DNA of 64,000 nt. Source: Flavobacteriales bacterium. GTDB taxonomy: Bacteria > Bacteroidota > Bacteroidia > Flavobacteriales_E > Vicingaceae. The position numbers were made by a program, and so were the translations under genes. Positions 29,301 through 38,490 of this stretch are shown here, one piece after another. The stretch covers positions 124,001 through 188,000 of the forward strand of contig JABAZP010000005.1 in assembly GCA_018608405.1 (NCBI GenBank), given 5' to 3'. The notes beneath the pieces are model-generated. The model was not told the origin of the DNA. It did not search any database and saw only the letters and a list, made by a program, of their open reading frames with translations. Position 1 is the first letter of the stretch, and every line of letters begins with the position of its first letter.

Positions 29301-32300
29301 CGATTACCTGTTGGAATAATTAGATCCATTGAACCTGGACAAGCTGATTGTGCAGGATAACTAACGGCATCATCTGTTGAAATGTCACCTGCAGTATACG
29401 TGTTACAAATGGCACCTGCTGGGCATTGGAATGCCGTTTTGAAGCTACTCATCACTGACCATAAACTGCTATCAGTTGGACTACATAATGAGCGAACTCT
29501 CCAACTATATTCTGTTAGAGTTGATAATCCACTTAAAGTAAAAGGATTAGCATTAGCGCTTACTACAGTTCCTGTTCCTGGGGTAAACCCTACAGGACCC
29601 CACTCAACTTCCCAAGTTGTTGCCGCATTGTTTTCCGTCCATCCTAGTACAGCTGAGTCAGCCCCAATAGAAGTAGTAACAAGAGAACTAGGCTCAATAC
29701 ATGATGGTGGAATGTCAAGTGTTACATCATCAACTGCCATATCTGATCTAAAAGATGCTCCTGAAACTCCTAAGAAATGGACTGTTACTTGTTGTCCTTC
29801 GTAGCCATTCAAAATATGAGAGCCCTTCATCCAAGGGTCAGCTTGATTTGCTTGTTGCTGACCTACATATGTAGTTAATGAATCCCAAACTCCATTCGTA
29901 TCAACCCAAACTTGTAAATCTCCCATGGTAGAACCATGCATGTGATAATAATAATTTAATTCTATTGAAGTATTAGTAGCAGTGAATGTTACCGCTGGAC
30001 TTGATAGCGTATCTACTACACCAGCTGTGGTTCCGGATGTTTCAGTATAAACAAATAGTCCTGTTCCAGTTGTATGATCTTGTAATGGACCTGTACCTGA
30101 AGAACCTGTTGAACCACCTGCAGTCCAATCAGGAACTGAACTTCCTCTAGAATTTGTCCATCCTTCAGAAGAAATATTTCCTGCTGGGAAGGCGTCAAAA
30201 TTCTGTGTATAAGGAATGCCGATTACGTTTGGCGGATTTCCAAACTCTACATAGTCAACATAATATGTTTCTGCAGCTGTTGGTGAAGTACCAAAATTGT
30301 AGAAAATTGACATTTTGTTGTAGGTATTTGCAAAATTAATTGCAGCAGTCGTTGGTGCTTGAACCGACATATCAAAGTTCAATGTATCCCATCCGTTAGC
30401 TACTGTAGTTAACACTTCAGTTTCAACACTGATGGCGGGATTGTTATAATCTTCTACTTTTAATCTGACAGGTGTTCCTGCAGTTGGAGAATAAACAACC
30501 GCTCTAATGGTAGTATTACCTGCAGAGAAAGGAATAGCTGACGCTAAACTATCTCCAAATGTAGTACCACCCCAAGTTTGTGCACCTGCGCCTTTGATTG
30601 ATTGTAAAACAATGTTTGTTGCATTTGTTGGATCTGCAACTGACATTGAGTTATTACCACCAAAGTCAATTACAGAATAGTCAACATTCGCTGTATCATC
30701 CCAAGTTATTGGTAAAGCAATTGCTGCTTTAGCAGGAACTGGAGGTGCTGCATTAGCGCTTACGTCTTCTACGTAATCAACATAAAATGTTTCTGCAGCA
30801 GTCGGTGAAACACCGAAGTTGTAGAAAATTGACATTTTATCGTAGGTGTTCGCAAAGTTAATTGCTCCCGTACCTGCGGCATTGTTGGTAAAGTTGAAAC
30901 TTAAAGTATCCCATCCGTTAACAACCATGGTTTGTACACCAGTTTCAACACTAATAGCAGGATTTGTTTTGTCTTCAACTTTTAATCTAACTTCAATACC
31001 TGATGTTGGAGAATAAACAACTGCTCTTATGGTAGTCATTCCTGAAGCAAAAGCAATCGGTGTTGCTAATGAATCTCCAAATGTAGTACCACCCCAAGTT
31101 TGTGCACCTGCACCTTTAATAGATTGAAGTACAGTGTTACTTGCATTTGTTGGATCAGCTACTAAAGTAGAAGTGTTTCCACCAAAATCAATTGTAGTTA
31201 AGTCAACAGTAGCGCCATTATCCCAAGTAATTGGTAAAGAAATTGGGGCTAATGGTGCTGGGCTGTGATATGCAATCACCGTCCAAGTGCCATTATCTAC
31301 CTTGTTTTGTGCTGTTCCACATCCAGATCCGCCCCAAGAGCGCTCTGCATGCATTTCAATTGCTACGGTTCCGGTGACGCCATTAGCAAATGTTAAGCCA
31401 TCTCTAGAGTAACTGAATGTACCTGCAGAAGTTCCTGAACCATTATTACCTGAAGCTTCAAAGTTCATCGTAGTAGGAGAGTACAAATACGAACCTTGCT
31501 CACTCATCCATGCACCACCTGCAGCGGTCATGTCATAGAAGGTAGAAATACTATCAATTTGATCTCCCGCAGGGATAACTAACGATAGACTTCCTGGACA
31601 ACTAGATGGTGCTGGGTAAGAAACCGCATTGTCCGTTGGGATGTCACCCGCTGTGTAAGTAGCGCAAGTTGCACCTGCAGGACATTGGAATGCCGTTGTA
31701 AAGCTTCCAGGTCCAGCAAAAGCACTAGAATCACCGACCCCACAAATTGAACGAACATAATACTCGTAATCTGTACTCGATGTCAGTCCACTAATACTAA
31801 AAGGATTAGAAGATGTTGTGTCTCTTGTGCCTGTACCTAAAGCAAATCCAAGCGCACCATACTCTACTTCCCAACGGGTTGCTGTTCCGTTTTCTACCCA
31901 AGTTAAACTAGCAGTTGTTGCTGTTACACCATTTGATGCTAAACTACCTGGGGATGCACATGCAGGTGGAGCAAATTCATCTGCACCAATATCAACCGTT
32001 GTTGAAGGAGCTAATGGTCTTGTGTCACCATCATAATCCACTGTGATACCAACTGTGTTGTCTCCTGCGTCATTAGCAGTAGTTCCCGCCGCATGTAAGT
32101 CTGCAGTTCGGTCTAAAAATACAGGGTCACCGGAAACTGAATTTACATTCAATGCAGTTTGTCCAGCTTGGAAAGCTGCTAAATCTGCATAGGTTGGTGT
32201 GCCAAATTTTGCTAAAGTAGCACCAGTTGTATAATATAAGTTGTAGTCTAAGGTAACAGTAGTAGAGGCATCTAATGAGTAATATGCAATGTCGCCTCCA

Positions 32301-34306
32301 TCACTCATGAAAATGTTATTTCTAAAATCTACATTGGCATCATCATTAACATAAACACCATAATCAGCACCAACACATGAATTGTGAAATACATCTACTT
32401 CTTCTACATCATCAAAATAAAGACCGTCGTCACCTCCAATAAACATGTTATTTGCAATTAACGATTTTGATGTGACCGTATTATCAAAATTGTAGTCTCT
32501 CGCTTCGATTCCATTGTCTCCACCTTTAAATCTGTTGCCAGTAATAGTGAAGTTTTCTAAGTCAGAAGAATACATTCCGTCACTAAAGGCGTTTGTTAGG
32601 CCATCAACATAATTGTCAGTAATGGTAACATTGTTATATCCTACGATATAAAACCCGTTATCGTCAGCATTTTGAACATCATTATTGTGAATTGTCAAAT
32701 TCTGACTACGGGAGGAAGCCGTAAAGTTTCCATAAATTGAAATTCCTCTTTCACCCCCTGTTACAGTGTTGTTTGAAATGGTAATGTCATCAACATCAGC
32801 AGTTGTGTTATCGCTAGTTTCAGAACCAGAAACCATGATACCAACCACATCAAATGTAGTTCCAACAGGAGTGGTAATAATGTTGCTATCGATAATTACA
32901 TCATTGGCGTCATTCCAAATATGAATAGCCCAAGATTGCGAGCCTCCCGTAGCTGCAATGGTCATGTTTTTGATAGTTATATCAGAAGTGCCATTTAAAT
33001 TAAGGGTTGAATTTCTGATTGATTTATCGTGTGTTAAAATGGTTGAAGCAGCAGAAGCACCGTTAAAAGTAATTGTATTTGTATCACTACTACCAATAAT
33101 AGAACCGATAGAAACTTGTTCGTTATAGGTTCCTGCCGCAACGTTAAACGTTACTGCTCCTGAAATTCCTCCAGACATTGCAGTTACAGCTGAAGCAAAA
33201 TTGATAAAATTAGTTGCTGAAGCAGCTTGTGTACCATCAATAGTATAAACTCCTCCTGCCATTGAAGTAACTAACGTTACCATAGTCGTATCATTCGCAG
33301 TATAAGGATCTGCTACACCATTCGGTAAAGAACTCCAAACGGATAAGTTTGTAACTCCTGTGAAATTGTACATTCCTAAGTTTATAGATGTTGTTGCATT
33401 AGGTGCGAGTGAACCACTAAAAGTAGTTCCTGTTTGCGCAACGCCATTTGCTGACCAATCGATATTCGCAGACGTTAATGCTGCGGTACCGTGATTGGTT
33501 AACGTTGCAGTAACTGTCTGCATACCCGGAGCGAATGGCTGTGATGGGGCATCTACTGAAGAAATACCTGCTTCGTTTGGAGATAATAGTCTTGGAGAAA
33601 AAGTGTAATATTCTAAAGCAGTCCAACTTGAAGTGGTAACAATAGGAGAAATATTAGGAGAACCTGCGACTTGAACTGCAGTTGCAGTATCTTTCTGAAC
33701 ACCTATAGTCATCGATCCTCCGGTTCCACCCATGTAGTTATCAATCATATAAATGTTGTTAGTCCCTTCTTCTAATACTAAGTGTCCGTAAGAAAAAGAT
33801 CTTCCTCCCGTCTCGTAACTATAATACTTTACATAAAACTGTCTATTAGGGGCTGTACCAAAAACACCTGTCCAAACATTATCGTTTGTGCCTAAAGATG
33901 CTGAACCATTAGCGAAATTATCCCAAAAAATAGAGATTGTATTATCTGGTAGGCCGGCATTTGGCAATGCTGTGTTATCATTTAAGCCAGCATTAACAGG
34001 TAGTCCTGCTCTCGAAGTGTCAAAAGACACAAGGTAGTTTTTGCTAACAATAAAATGGGTTACCGGAGTACCGAAGAAATCAAAGGCAAATGGCAGCGTT
34101 TGAACACTTGACCATGTATTGCCGGTTCCTCCTGCATTATAAGCATGAATATTGGAAAAACCTGTAGTGGTAAATCCAGAACCGGTAAACAAGAAGTTTG
34201 AACTTGAATATGGATCAGGACCTAAATTGTCGTAAGTGTATTGCGCATTAGCCATAAATGACAATAGTCCAAGGCTAAGGAACAACGAGAATGTAATTTT
34301 TCTCAT
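26339..34306 (-). CDS. Giant modular T9SS-exported protein (beta-helix, FnIII, MAM-like, sorting tail)
   Basis: From the ATG at 34306 the product has about 2655 residues; a longer in-frame start at 34387 lies upstream of the predicted promoter and lacks a signal peptide. Residues 1-22 are a signal peptide ending MANAQ. Approximate modules: a right-handed beta-helix with many Asn-rich coils at 395-780; fibronectin III domains at 782-872, 1532-1625 and 1774-1865; two copies of a Cys-containing module (QCPAGA...TYTAGDI) at 872-1012 and 1625-1772; two tandem CBM-like modules at 1012-1360; MAM-like domains at 1362-1530, 1869-2044 and 2152-2349; a CARDB-like domain at 2045-2149; an OB-like domain at 2350-2559; and a T9SS type A sorting tail from about 2569 (FSLVPNPTNGLFEIRS). 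It is probably an adhesin or surface polysaccharide-binding protein. No catalytic site was recognised. Confidence 0.93.
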   Translation of the reverse strand: MRKITFSLFLSLGLLSFMANAQYTYDNLGPDPYSSSNFLFTGSGFTTTGFSNIHAYNAGGTGNTWSSVQTLPFAFDFFGTPVTHFIVSKNYLVSFDTSRAGLPVNAGLNDNTALPNAGLPDNTISIFWDNFANGSASLGTNDNVWTGVFGTAPNRQFYVKYYSYETGGRSFSYGHLVLEEGTNNIYMIDNYMGGTGGSMTIGVQKDTATAVQVAGSPNISPIVTTSSWTALEYYTFSPRLLSPNEAGISSVDAPSQPFAPGMQTVTATLTNHGTAALTSANIDWSANGVAQTGTTFSGSLAPNATTSINLGMYNFTGVTNLSVWSSLPNGVADPYTANDTTMVTLVTSMAGGVYTIDGTQAASATNFINFASAVTAMSGGISGAVTFNVAAGTYNEQVSIGSIIGSSDTNTITFNGASAASTILTHDKSIRNSTLNLNGTSDITIKNMTIAATGGSQSWAIHIWNDANDVIIDSNIITTPVGTTFDVVGIMVSGSETSDNTTADVDDITISNNTVTGGERGISIYGNFTASSRSQNLTIHNNDVQNADDNGFYIVGYNNVTITDNYVDGLTNAFSDGMYSSDLENFTITGNRFKGGDNGIEARDYNFDNTVTSKSLIANNMFIGGDDGLYFDDVEEVDVFHNSCVGADYGVYVNDDANVDFRNNIFMSDGGDIAYYSLDASTTVTLDYNLYYTTGATLAKFGTPTYADLAAFQAGQTALNVNSVSGDPVFLDRTADLHAAGTTANDAGDNTVGITVDYDGDTRPLAPSTTVDIGADEFAPPACASPGSLASNGVTATTASLTWVENGTATRWEVEYGALGFALGTGTRDTTSSNPFSISGLTSSTDYEYYVRSICGVGDSSAFAGPGSFTTAFQCPAGATCATYTAGDIPTDNAVSYPAPSSCPGSLSLVIPAGDQIDSISTFYDMTAAGGAWMSEQGSYLYSPTTMNFEASGNNGSGTSAGTFSYSRDGLTFANGVTGTVAIEMHAERSWGGSGCGTAQNKVDNGTWTVIAYHSPAPLAPISLPITWDNGATVDLTTIDFGGNTSTLVADPTNASNTVLQSIKGAGAQTWGGTTFGDSLATPIAFASGMTTIRAVVYSPTSGIEVRLKVEDKTNPAISVETGVQTMVVNGWDTLSFNFTNNAAGTGAINFANTYDKMSIFYNFGVSPTAAETFYVDYVEDVSANAAPPVPAKAAIALPITWDDTANVDYSVIDFGGNNSMSVADPTNATNIVLQSIKGAGAQTWGGTTFGDSLASAIPFSAGNTTIRAVVYSPTAGTPVRLKVEDYNNPAISVETEVLTTVANGWDTLNFDMSVQAPTTAAINFANTYNKMSIFYNFGTSPTAAETYYVDYVEFGNPPNVIGIPYTQNFDAFPAGNISSEGWTNSRGSSVPDWTAGGSTGSSGTGPLQDHTTGTGLFVYTETSGTTAGVVDTLSSPAVTFTATNTSIELNYYYHMHGSTMGDLQVWVDTNGVWDSLTTYVGQQQANQADPWMKGSHILNGYEGQQVTVHFLGVSGASFRSDMAVDDVTLDIPPSCIEPSSLVTTSIGADSAVLGWTENNAATTWEVEWGPVGFTPGTGTVVSANANPFTLSGLSTLTEYSWRVRSLCSPTDSSLWSVMSSFKTAFQCPAGAICNTYTAGDISTDDAVSYPAQSACPGSMDLIIPTGNRIDSVRSFYDMTAQNGAWMSEQESYLYSPTTMNIEPGASAGAGNGAGTMNYDRSGLTFANGGVDTVVVELHAIRTWSSAGNAGCSTFNNKVDSASWTVVAYYSAIPLCLEPTGLTGTGTGTTTASVSWTSANTPVAPSYEVSYGPVGFTAGAGTQVTSSTTSTTLTSLTASTTYDFYVRANCGATSTSPWSLVGSFATFNGVPYFQDFEAFTNGSPSSEGWSNFKTSNPQWLVDQGTTPSAGSGTGPTVDHTTGTATGRFVYLETSVPGVAGDADTLYSAVISVGANQNVLELSYWYHMFGATIGSLEAWVEDSSGALTQVGTIVGQQQTVTADPYLRAKHVVNGFANQTIRLVFVGVRGTSFTGDIAIDDVRLDLPPAAEVGITDILRPSSGCGLGADSVEVEITNFGSAAQTGFNIGYSINGVAITPETVSATLGAGMTMNYTFSTTAALGTSGTYDIETYTLLTGDADTSNDTLGVTVNSFASVSAFPYATSFETSNDSWFATGDASWELGAPIGFVIDTAANGTQAWVTDLDAAYGDGLNAFLTSPCFDFSTVANPAINLDIWYDIESQWDGAFLQATTDGGATWNTIGNEGDIINWYNDTSRVAVDNNYSAFGDSWTGDGSISGVNGTNGWIEASHELNGLGGQANVQLRIVFSSDANTNGDGMGVDNIEIYDRDPSYPIALLNTEDASGVADSLNVDAWTSGIVVGIDLDGNNGISFTIIDDESGFQEGMNIFNFNDVSNYVVTEGDEILVHGDIIQFRGLTELSPDSILVLSTGNNIPTPIVVSNLDETTESKWLSIPTSWVSLSTSGSFSSNIDLTNGVDTITMRIDSDTDINDSLTASGMPIVPGDTICGLFGIGGQYASSTSAPFLDGYQIFPMRWSDLTICRLSTGIENVDVETSRFSLVPNPTNGLFEIRSSGFNNSTVNISIRDISGRLISSEIVNNANGNFTKSFDLNEESAGIYFITIVDGESIINEKLILK
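30225..31270 (-). repeat. Tandem duplication of a CBM-like module inside the giant gene
   Basis: Two modules of about 174 codons lie head to tail. Both contain VADPTNA, VLQSIKGAGAQTWGGTTFGD, RAVVYSPT, RLKVED, INFANTY and KMSIFYNFG. At the DNA level a stretch of more than 30 nt around 30552 recurs at 31074 nearly unchanged (522 bp apart). The high nucleotide identity indicates recent duplication or gene conversion. Confidence 0.9.
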
Positions 34307-34357
34307 AAGTGTGTTTTTAATTAATAAAATAGTTAAACCTCTTAAAAAAGGGGCATT

Positions 34358-34388
34358 CAAATCTACCCTAAAAAAATTAGTTAACAAA
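34358..34388 (-). promoter_or_regulatory. Promoter of the giant T9SS gene
   Basis: On the minus strand TTTG (34385-34388) and TAGATTTG (34358-34365) are separated by 19 nt, a textbook Bacteroidota promoter (TTTG, 17-23 nt, TAnnTTTG). Transcription would start about 45 nt before the ATG at 34306. Confidence 0.72.
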
Positions 34389-34399
34389 CGATTTGTTAA
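34381..34399. promoter_or_regulatory. Perfect palindrome over the -33 box (operator candidate)
   Basis: TTAACAAA-CGA-TTTGTTAA is a perfect 8-bp inverted repeat with a 3-nt centre. It overlaps the -33 TTTG of the giant gene's promoter, where a dimeric repressor or other regulator could bind. It is too short in its loop and lacks a T-tract, so it is not a terminator. Confidence 0.5.
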
Positions 34400-34491
34400 G
34401 AAAATTTAACGCATGCTAAAACGAGATGGGAATCAGGGCTTTATAGTTTGGAAATATGTAATTATATTTAGCATTTTTAAAATTAGGAACT

Positions 34492-36819
34492 ATGAAGGTG
34501 AACATATTTGTTTGTTTAAGTGTATTTTTTATTAGCTTTTTTACCATAAGTCTAAATGCTCTAGCCGGTCAAAATGATGACCATCGAACTGTCATTTTAT
34601 TCGAACAAGATCACCATTCGGAATCTAGTGGAACAGCAGAGATACAGGAAGCAGAGCATCATAGTGGGGAGCATGAAGAAGGACACACAACAGATACTGC
34701 TCCTTTATTATTTATTATACTAGCAATTATTATAGGAGTAGCAACAAGGCATTTTGTAAAAAAGAGCCCGTTTCCGTTCACTGTTCTTCTATTAATTATA
34801 GGATTGGTGCTAGGAGTTGTAAATCGACTGGGCTATTTTGGAGGGTTTCATTTATTTAATTTCGAATTTGAGTTTACCGCAATTAGTAAGTCGATTGATT
34901 TTGCTGCACACATGGACCCACATATGTTGCTTTTTATCTTTTTACCGATTTTGATTTTTGAAGCGTCCTATGCAATGGATTTGCATACCTTCAAGAAAAC
35001 TTCGACCAATGCAATACTATTAGCAGTACCTGGAATATTGATGGCTTTAGGTTTAACTGCGGCAACGGCTATGGGATTAAAATATGCAGGCATAGGTTTA
35101 GGAGCCTGGAATTGGCCATTGGCGTTAATGTTTGGGGCGATCGTTAGCGCAACTGACCCGGTTGCAGTTGTAGCACTACTGAAAGATTTAGGGGCAAGTA
35201 AAAAATTGGGGACCTTGATTGAAGGGGAATCACTTCTAAATGATGGTACTGCAATTGTGCTGTTTATGGTATTCTTTTTAGGTATAACTGGAGAAGCTTC
35301 GGATAATAGCCCGATTGTAGAATTCTTTAGAGTTGCCTTTGGAGGTCTCTTTATAGGCGGATTGTTTGGTTTCATCGTACTGAGGTGGATTAGAAATGTT
35401 TTTAATGATGCCTTAGTTGAAACTAGTCTAGTAATTGCTGCGGCATATTTGACATTTTACGTTGCTGAGCATACTTTCCATGTCTCTGGTGTTTTGGGTC
35501 TTGTTGCTTTAGGTTTGATTATAGGAGGTGTTGGAAGGTCAAGAATTAGTCCACAAGTGGAGCATTTTATGCACGAATTCTGGGAATTAGCAGGTTTTAT
35601 AGCCAACTGCTTAATCTTCTTAATTGTAGGAATCGTGGTAGCGGAACGAAGTGTTTTTAGTTTGAACGATTTTATGTTATTGGGTATATTCTATGTGGGA
35701 ATTCATGTGGTCAGGGCCTTAGTAATTTTCGTATTGTATCCTTTAATGAATCGATCCGGATATGGGTTGCCCAAAAGCGATGCAATTATTGTTTGGTTTG
35801 GAGCGTTGAGAGGAGCTATCGGTCTGGCACTAGCTTTAATTGTTGCCGGAGTTGATGATCAGTTCATCTCAAAAGAAATAAAAGATCAATTTTTGTTTTT
35901 TACTGCAGGAATTGTGACGCTGACCCTTTTGATTAATGCTTCAACCATTAAATATATTGTTCAAGCCATAGGACTTACCAAAGTAAGCCCGGCGAAGGCT
36001 CAAATGCTGACGAATGCGAGAGACTACCTGCATGATAGTACAAAAAACCAAATTGAAAGATTAAAGTCGGATCGTTACATTAAAAGGTCAGATTGGGAGG
36101 CAGTGCGTAAGTACTTGCCACGGGCGCCTCAAGTTTTAGCAGATGAACAAGGAGTAGCAGAGAAGGAAAATATTGCTGAGCTACGAAAACGTTTTCTGGA
36201 GGCAGAAAAGAGTAGCTATTGGCATCAATTTAAAGATGGATTGTTAGGACCTGAAGCTGTGAAGATTCTCAGTGATAATATCAGTCATTTATTAGACGAA
36301 GGTGGGAAAGAAGGTTTAGATCAACGCAAGGATTTAGAAGAAAGCTGGGCGGTGCCGACAATTTTGAATAAAATTAAAAGCTACCCGGTAATCGGTGACA
36401 TGGCAAAAAACTGGTATTTGGATCGGATGAGCTTAAGCTACGATTGTGCTGTGAGTTTTATTTTGGCTCAAGAAGAAAGTTTGCGGCTTGTGGAAAGTTT
36501 AATGGCTTCTGGCAAAGACGATAAAATAGCTTTGGAAACTATTGAAAGTGAAATTAATGGTAACAGAATTGAAGGTCAAACATTCATTCGAAACCTTAGA
36601 AAGCAGTACCCCGGAGTCTATAAGGCGGTATCAACGACTCAGGCAATTCGTTCATTATTAAACTACGAATCAAAAACCATAGAACGTCTTCAAAAAAGAG
36701 GAAGAATTGACAATGGAGAGGCGGCAAGAATGATGAGTGAGATTGATAAACGGAACAAACAACTTCAAAAGCACCCGCCTTTGGTAGATTCAGAAGCTAT
36801 TCCTGACGATATAAAATAG
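34492..36819 (+). CDS. CPA1-family Na+/H+ antiporter with long C-terminal cytoplasmic tail
   Basis: The product has 775 residues. A signal-like first helix and a His/Glu-rich segment (about 28-65, HHSESSGTAEIQEAEHHSGEH) precede about twelve membrane helices from 70 to 490. The family motif FGAIVSATDPVAVVALLKDLG near residue 214 and ESLLNDGTAIVLF near 245 contain the Asp residues expected for cation/proton exchange in NhaP/NHE-type proteins. The remaining roughly 270 residues are soluble and helical and may be regulatory. It should extrude Na+ at the inner membrane. Its stop abuts the stop of the convergent K+ channel gene with no intergenic base. Confidence 0.93.
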   Translation: MKVNIFVCLSVFFISFFTISLNALAGQNDDHRTVILFEQDHHSESSGTAEIQEAEHHSGEHEEGHTTDTAPLLFIILAIIIGVATRHFVKKSPFPFTVLLLIIGLVLGVVNRLGYFGGFHLFNFEFEFTAISKSIDFAAHMDPHMLLFIFLPILIFEASYAMDLHTFKKTSTNAILLAVPGILMALGLTAATAMGLKYAGIGLGAWNWPLALMFGAIVSATDPVAVVALLKDLGASKKLGTLIEGESLLNDGTAIVLFMVFFLGITGEASDNSPIVEFFRVAFGGLFIGGLFGFIVLRWIRNVFNDALVETSLVIAAAYLTFYVAEHTFHVSGVLGLVALGLIIGGVGRSRISPQVEHFMHEFWELAGFIANCLIFLIVGIVVAERSVFSLNDFMLLGIFYVGIHVVRALVIFVLYPLMNRSGYGLPKSDAIIVWFGALRGAIGLALALIVAGVDDQFISKEIKDQFLFFTAGIVTLTLLINASTIKYIVQAIGLTKVSPAKAQMLTNARDYLHDSTKNQIERLKSDRYIKRSDWEAVRKYLPRAPQVLADEQGVAEKENIAELRKRFLEAEKSSYWHQFKDGLLGPEAVKILSDNISHLLDEGGKEGLDQRKDLEESWAVPTILNKIKSYPVIGDMAKNWYLDRMSLSYDCAVSFILAQEESLRLVESLMASGKDDKIALETIESEINGNRIEGQTFIRNLRKQYPGVYKAVSTTQAIRSLLNYESKTIERLQKRGRIDNGEAARMMSEIDKRNKQLQKHPPLVDSEAIPDDIK

Positions 36820-38490
36820 TTATCGAAGTATTTTTCTTACGAAAGCTACCGTAAAGTAGGACATCAAAAATACCCCTGCCCAGCCCTCTATTGCAGAAAG
36901 CCAAGTGATATGACCGGAGGGGAAATAATCACCGTACCCGATGGTAAAGAATGTGATTGCACTATGATAGAAAGCTGTACCAAGGCGGCTTAACTCTCCT
37001 GTATGCTCAACGGATGGAAGAATTGCTGCATCGACAAAGAATGGGAGGATAGCATAAAGCAAGGAAAAGAACGTTAGCACCACAATCATGCTGATAAAAA
37101 CACGTAGAGGAGCTGTAGCAAATAACCCGGCTTTATCGAAAACGAGCCACCTAAAGAAATAAGATATTTCAGATTTGAAGAATTGAAAGCCTCCTGCCTC
37201 TTTGCCTAATTTTCTGTCAGAAGCCATTTCATACCTTTTAAATGCCACGTAGGCACTGTCCTCGGAATTAAACTTACCGTTCTGATGGAAACTTTCTTTT
37301 AAAATATGGAACTGGTTTGCCTTACTTTCAAAGGAGGAGAGCTTTTGAGATTGAATCAAGTGAAAAGCATCGTTCTTCTTCCATGAAATAAAAAGTTTTC
37401 CCATGTTCTTAATACCTTCTATTTTCAATGTTTTGAGATACATGTCCGAGTTGCCAGCATGAAAGTCTACAACATCTTTAATGACAGAATAAGATAAATC
37501 TAAGAAGTTTCCCTTTTTTACTCTAAAGTCACAATGCCCGCCCAAGTTGCAGTCTGCAAGCGAAAGTAGTTTGAAAGTCGAATTTTTAAAGCAAAGCAAG
37601 CCTTCCTTAAAAACAGTACCATCAAAATACACGTCGTTATCTCCAAAATCTACATTTTCAAACTTTTTTTCACCACTTCCGAATAATGATGATCTAAAAC
37701 TTATTTTACCTACTTTGAATTCTGATTCTGAGAAGTTAATGTTCCCATTTCCAAAATCTACTCGTTTAAAATCGGTCTTACCGTTTCCAAACTCTACTTT
37801 TCTAAAATCGATAAAATCTCCTCTAAACTTAGACTTGTCAAAGGTAACGTCTCCATTATCAAATCTTGCGTATTGAAAACTGACATGACTCTCACCGAAA
37901 TTTGCTTGCCTAAAATTTACATTGCCTTTACCAAAGTTAGTGTTGGTAAACATTAGGTCAGTACAATTAAAATTGGCTCCTGAAAACCGAATGTCACCCT
38001 CTTCAAATTCTGCAAACTTTAAACTCAGCTCTTCAAGGTTGAATTCAGAATGGTTAAAATTTAGATTTGTGGCACACTTGGTATAGTTGAAATTCACTCT
38101 TCCTAAATTGAAGGTGCTATAAGCAAACGAGCTAGACTGGCCACCAAATTCAGCGTATGAAAAGTCTGTACCATACTCACTTTCAAAAAAAGAGTGGTCT
38201 GCTTGAAATGATGTTAATTTAACCGGGGCTCCATCATCAATATTGTATAATGTTCGATATGTTTTGAGTGAAAAATCTTTAAAGTAGCAATGTGATAAGT
38301 TTAGGTTCTCTTTTTCATTTATCTGTTTATATATCTCTTTTAAATCAGGAGCTCCAAGTTTCTTAGTACTTAGTTTTGATTGACCTTTAAATTTTTCGAT
38401 TACTGCAGTTCGTTTAAAGCTGCGGCCATCTTCTGTTTTGAAGGCTTCTTCAATAATTCGAGTGATATAGTGTACTGTTCTATTAGGCAA
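36820..38490 (-). CDS. Two-helix K+ channel with N-terminal 12-residue Phe repeat domain
   Basis: The product has 556 residues from a TTG start; the frame has a stop upstream and no ATG before the domain. Residues about 60-330 form a very regular repeat of 12 residues with Phe at positions 1 and 8 and often Gly at 4, e.g. FGNGKTDFKRVD, FGNGNINFSESE, FGSGEKKFENVD; about ten units in a row are in perfect register and about five more are looser. This resembles but does not match the 5-residue pentapeptide pattern and suggests a beta-solenoid. The C-terminus (about 455-556) has a TM helix, a pore loop with the K+ filter TIGYGDY, and a second TM helix. It is probably a homotetrameric K+-selective channel with a large cytoplasmic solenoid. 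Confidence 0.88.
   Translation of the reverse strand: MPNRTVHYITRIIEEAFKTEDGRSFKRTAVIEKFKGQSKLSTKKLGAPDLKEIYKQINEKENLNLSHCYFKDFSLKTYRTLYNIDDGAPVKLTSFQADHSFFESEYGTDFSYAEFGGQSSSFAYSTFNLGRVNFNYTKCATNLNFNHSEFNLEELSLKFAEFEEGDIRFSGANFNCTDLMFTNTNFGKGNVNFRQANFGESHVSFQYARFDNGDVTFDKSKFRGDFIDFRKVEFGNGKTDFKRVDFGNGNINFSESEFKVGKISFRSSLFGSGEKKFENVDFGDNDVYFDGTVFKEGLLCFKNSTFKLLSLADCNLGGHCDFRVKKGNFLDLSYSVIKDVVDFHAGNSDMYLKTLKIEGIKNMGKLFISWKKNDAFHLIQSQKLSSFESKANQFHILKESFHQNGKFNSEDSAYVAFKRYEMASDRKLGKEAGGFQFFKSEISYFFRWLVFDKAGLFATAPLRVFISMIVVLTFFSLLYAILPFFVDAAILPSVEHTGELSRLGTAFYHSAITFFTIGYGDYFPSGHITWLSAIEGWAGVFLMSYFTVAFVRKILR

Noticed and set aside
34307-34387. Earlier start of the giant T9SS protein
   Set aside because: The extension hides the signal peptide and lies over the predicted promoter.
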